A DNA stretch of 8,250 nt, taken from Desulfuromonadaceae bacterium (GTDB lineage Bacteria > Desulfobacterota > Desulfuromonadia > Desulfuromonadales > Geopsychrobacteraceae). The position numbers were made by a program, and so were the translations under genes. The DNA lies in NCBI GenBank assembly GCA_030639985.1, contig DAOWKG010000296.1, positions 1 to 8,250 on the forward strand, read 5' to 3'. Below the pieces are notes generated by a model that worked only from the letters and a program-made list of their open reading frames with translations, had not been told where the DNA came from and did not search any database. This document shows, piece by piece, positions 6,698 through 8,250 of this stretch; within the stretch, counting starts at the first letter, position 1, and the number at the start of each line of letters is the position of its first letter.

Positions 6698-6755
6698 TCG
6701 TTAGATTGGTTGAGCGATTCATCGCCTAACGAGACGTAAGCGTCTCTAATGGCGA
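6698..6755. repeat. Nested, mutually exclusive stem-loops
   Basis: GAGACG (6731-6736) and CGTCTC (6741-6746) form a perfect stem with loop TAAG. It is enclosed after small TAAC/TAAT internal loops by TCGCC (6722-6726) and GGCGA (6751-6755). An alternative 7-base stem pairs TCGTTAG (6698-6704) with CTAACGA (6726-6732), which would break the first structure. No T-tract directly follows, so a simple terminator is unlikely. Confidence 0.5.
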
Positions 6756-6778
6756 AAAAGTCAAAACCTTTAAAATCA

Positions 6779-6898
6779 AACAACTGCCCCGGTCATTCCC
6801 CCCCGTGTGACGCTGCCGGAGTGGAGCGGCTGGTGTGAGAAAGAGAGCGGCAAATGTTTGAGCGTAGCGAGTTTTTGCCGCTCCTCAAAGCAGTTGTT
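6779..6898. repeat. Palindromic intergenic element with inverted ends
   Basis: A 9-base inverted repeat, AACAACTGC (6779-6787) and GCAGTTGTT (6890-6898), bounds about 120 bases. Inside it GAGCGGCAAA (6845-6854) and TTTGCCGCTC (6874-6883) form a perfect 10-base stem whose loop contains TGAGCGTAGCGAG. There is no transposase and no clear target duplication. It resembles a small non-autonomous or REP-like dispersed repeat. Confidence 0.5.
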
Positions 6899-6910
6899 CC
6901 ACGGAGGGAA

Positions 6911-6925
6911 CCCGCCTTCGGCGGG
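6911..6925. repeat. GC-rich hairpin
   Basis: CCCGCC and GGCGGG form a perfect 6-base stem with a TTC loop. It sits between the palindromic element and repeat copy 3 and is not followed by a T-tract, so it is probably part of the repeat cluster rather than a terminator. Confidence 0.45.
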
Positions 6926-6942
6926 CAAGGAGGTCGGGCGTA

Positions 6943-7017
6943 TTTCTTTGCTTCGTTTCTTTGGACGCACAAAGAAATGAAGGCGTCGAGTGGGACCGCA
7001 ACCCCACGACCCTGAAG
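6943..7017 (+). repeat. Dispersed hairpin repeat, copy 3 (faces the thioesterase gene)
   Basis: The TTTCTTTG stem (6956-6963) pairs with CAAAGAAA (6970-6977) around a 6-base loop. A second hairpin pairs GTCG (6985-6988) with CGAC (7007-7010) and TGGG (6991-6994) with CCCA (7003-7006). The CCTGAA end lies about 80 bases before the thioesterase start. Of the three copies it seems closest to a family consensus. Confidence 0.65.
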
Positions 7018-7028
7018 TCAATCCCTAT

Positions 7029-7065
7029 TTGACAACCTCAAAACAACAGTGCTACAGCTAACTGT
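7029..7065 (+). promoter_or_regulatory. Putative promoter of the thioesterase gene
   Basis: A perfect TTGACA (7029-7034) is followed after 18 bases by TACAGC (7053-7058), preceded by TG at 7050-7051 in the extended -10 position. The -10 itself matches consensus in only three positions. The arms ACAGT (7046-7050) and ACTGT (7061-7065) flank the -10, which could be an operator or chance. Confidence 0.4.
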
Positions 7066-7095
7066 CATCTTCAGCAAAAAGAGAGAACCCACCCC

Positions 7096-7497
7096 ATGTC
7101 TGAATTCCAATTTAATACGCCGATTGAAATACGTTTCGCCGATTTAGATGCTTACGGCCACGTCAATAATGCGGTCTTTTTTTCCTATCTGGAACATGCC
7201 CGGGTAAAACTGTTTCAACAGCGCTTCGGCCCGTTTCTGGAAAGCGACGTGCTTTTTATGGTAGTACGTTCTGAATGTGATTACAGGGCACCGATTGAGC
7301 TGGACGATTCTCTCCAAATTTCAATTTCGGTGGAGCAAATAAAATTCACCAGTTTTACTTTTTCCTATCGCCTCCATGATGGCAACGGCAAACTTTTTGC
7401 CGAAGCCAAAACGGTTATGGTCAGTTACAACCCACAGGTCAAAAAACCGGCAACGATTCCGGTTAAACTCAGGGCAGTTTTGAAAGGGGAGATTTAG
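7096..7497 (+). CDS. Hotdog-fold acyl-CoA thioesterase (YbgC / 4-hydroxybenzoyl-CoA thioesterase type)
   Basis: Small cytoplasmic thioesterase predicted to hydrolyse acyl-CoA or similar thioesters. The 133 residues are the usual size for the family. The signature RFADLDAYGHVNN (13-25), followed by a Y-x2-E-x2-R pattern around 31-36, matches the 4HBT motif, with D18 as the likely catalytic aspartate and H22 in the GHVNN loop. The long helix (about 26-42) and following strands fit a single hotdog domain. The ATG at 7096 has only a weak GAGAGA ribosome site about 9-10 bases upstream. It is the only rightward gene; its stop is 9 bases from the convergent fmt stop, so overlapping terminators or readthrough are possible. 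The substrate is undetermined: ybgC in E. coli belongs to the tol-pal operon, which is not present here. Confidence 0.88.
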   Translation: MSEFQFNTPIEIRFADLDAYGHVNNAVFFSYLEHARVKLFQQRFGPFLESDVLFMVVRSECDYRAPIELDDSLQISISVEQIKFTSFTFSYRLHDGNGKLFAEAKTVMVSYNPQVKKPATIPVKLRAVLKGEI

Positions 7498-7506
7498 GCG
7501 TATAAA

Positions 7507-8250
7507 TCAGGTTCCTAGTAACGTGCCCGAGACCAACGGTTTCCCACTGAGGAAATTTGCTGCCGATAACCGTTTTTTCCCGGGTAACTGCAATTCACCA
7601 ATCATTAAAATGCCTTCGCCGCAGGCAACCCGCACTCCGGTTTTGTCGGCCGAAATGATCGTCCCCGGTGCCGTCCCAGTTCCGTCTTCAATCGCCGTTG
7701 TCGCAAGTTTTAAGACTTCCCCCGCCAAGAGGGTATAAGCTCCCGGCCACGGATCAAGCCCCCGCACCTGATTATGGATAGCGGTCGCCGATTGTTGCCA
7801 ATCGATTAATCCATCTTCTTTCTTCATCATCGAGGCGTAGCAAGTTAGTTTGTCATCTTGTTTTACCGGGGTCAACGTTTCCAAACACAACTGATGCAAC
7901 GTCTCTTCCATTGCTTTCCGACCCAATAATGCTAACCGGTCGTGGAGCTTTCCAGCGGTCTCATCGGCTCCGATCGGTAGACTCATTTTGACCAACATAT
8001 CGCCAGTATCCAGACCGACATCCATCAACATGGTGGTGACCCCGGTCTCGGTTTCTCCATCGATGATCGCTTTGTTGATCGGTGCAGCACCACGATATTT
8101 AGGTAACAGCGAGGCATGGACATTAATACAATGATAACGGGGAATTTCCAGCACCGCCTTGGGTAATATCTGGCCATAAGCGACAACAATAATCAGGTCT
8201 GGCTGCAGCTCTCGCAGTTGTTCCACCGCCACCGGATCACGTAATTTAAG
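7507..8250 (-). CDS. fmt: Methionyl-tRNA formyltransferase (partial, N-terminus beyond right edge)
   Basis: Transfers a formyl group from 10-formyltetrahydrofolate to methionyl-initiator tRNA for bacterial translation initiation. The frame is open to the right edge, giving 247 residues plus stop; about 65-70 N-terminal residues are missing compared with the usual 310-315. Present are VVAYGQILPK, the active-site block INVHASLLPKYRGAAPI (asparagine and histidine equivalent to E. coli N106 and H108) and DVGLDTGD with the catalytic aspartate equivalent to D144. The C-terminal OB-fold domain for tRNA binding follows (DPWPGAY, APGTI, GEGIL). Initiation at the in-frame GTG at 8232 is unlikely because homology continues upstream of it. 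fmt usually follows def; that gene would lie to the right. It converges with the thioesterase gene. Confidence 0.96.
   Translation of the reverse strand, partial: LKLRDPVAVEQLRELQPDLIIVVAYGQILPKAVLEIPRYHCINVHASLLPKYRGAAPINKAIIDGETETGVTTMLMDVGLDTGDMLVKMSLPIGADETAGKLHDRLALLGRKAMEETLHQLCLETLTPVKQDDKLTCYASMMKKEDGLIDWQQSATAIHNQVRGLDPWPGAYTLLAGEVLKLATTAIEDGTGTAPGTIISADKTGVRVACGEGILMIGELQLPGKKRLSAANFLSGKPLVSGTLLGT

Larger units (their letters stand above)
6427..7095. other. Gene-free, hairpin-rich divergent intergenic region between dinG and the thioesterase gene
   Basis: About 670 bases without a credible gene, between divergently transcribed genes. It contains repeat copy 2, a stretch with nested stem-loops (6698-6755), a palindromic element (6779-6898), a CCCGCC/GGCGGG hairpin (6911-6925), repeat copy 3 and the putative thioesterase promoter. 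Two open frames (6425-6739 plus, 6776-7021 minus) translate the repeats into RK/KRSKE-rich peptides and look spurious. Confidence 0.7.

Noticed and set aside
6698..6732. Integron attC-like site (GTTAG...CTAAC)
   Set aside because: The core words match only loosely, no integrase or cassette gene is nearby, and the pairing is explained by the nested hairpins.
6425..6739. 104-residue plus-strand open frame starting inside the dinG start region
   Set aside because: It overlaps the dinG start, has no ribosome site, and its middle part is a translation of repeat copy 2 (RKENESKRN-like). It shows no domain and no coding character.
6776..7021. 81-residue minus-strand open frame rich in KKRSKE
   Set aside because: It is a translation of the palindromic element and repeat copy 3; such peptides arise wherever these repeats occur.
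1..8250. CRISPR array, tRNA, rRNA or transposase
   Set aside because: No regularly spaced direct repeats, cloverleaf-like sequence or recombinase motifs were seen on either strand.

Overview
The window is a stretch of bacterial chromosome, roughly half G+C, with six recognisable protein genes, two of them cut by the window edges. The protein signatures (Fmt, RadC, a lipoprotein SGNH esterase, a DinG helicase and a type I restriction-modification pair) fit a proteobacterium in the broad sense. The Fmt sequence and the hairpin-rich intergenic repeats remind me of the Desulfuromonas/Geobacter/Pelobacter group. That placement rests on pattern memory only and should be held loosely.

Left part (1-2182): a type I restriction-modification unit read leftwards. 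A short, single-target-recognition-domain specificity subunit (hsdS) comes first and overlaps by 4 bases the methyltransferase subunit (hsdM), which runs off the left edge near its C-terminus. hsdS has its own strong sigma-70-type promoter. That promoter is bracketed by two inverted-repeat pairs built on the hexamer TGCAAC, a likely operator arrangement.

Middle (2186-6426): three more leftward genes, radC (JAMM-domain RadC family), an SGNH-hydrolase/arylesterase lipoprotein, and a large DinG-type Fe-S helicase. The helicase carries an N-terminal JAMM/RadC-like domain with every metal-ligand residue intact, so the window holds two JAMM proteins within about 4 kb. The helicase fusion is the most unusual protein here.

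Right part (6427-8250): a gene-free stretch of about 670 bases full of stem-loop repeats, then a rightward hotdog-fold acyl-CoA thioesterase (YbgC/4-HBT type) that converges on fmt, the methionyl-tRNA formyltransferase gene, which enters from the right edge. The intergenic regions contain three divergent copies of one repeat. Each copy lies 50-80 bases upstream of a gene (the esterase, dinG and the thioesterase), and each has the same end facing that gene. The other intergenic hairpins look like dispersed repeats. No tRNA, rRNA, CRISPR array or transposase gene was seen.
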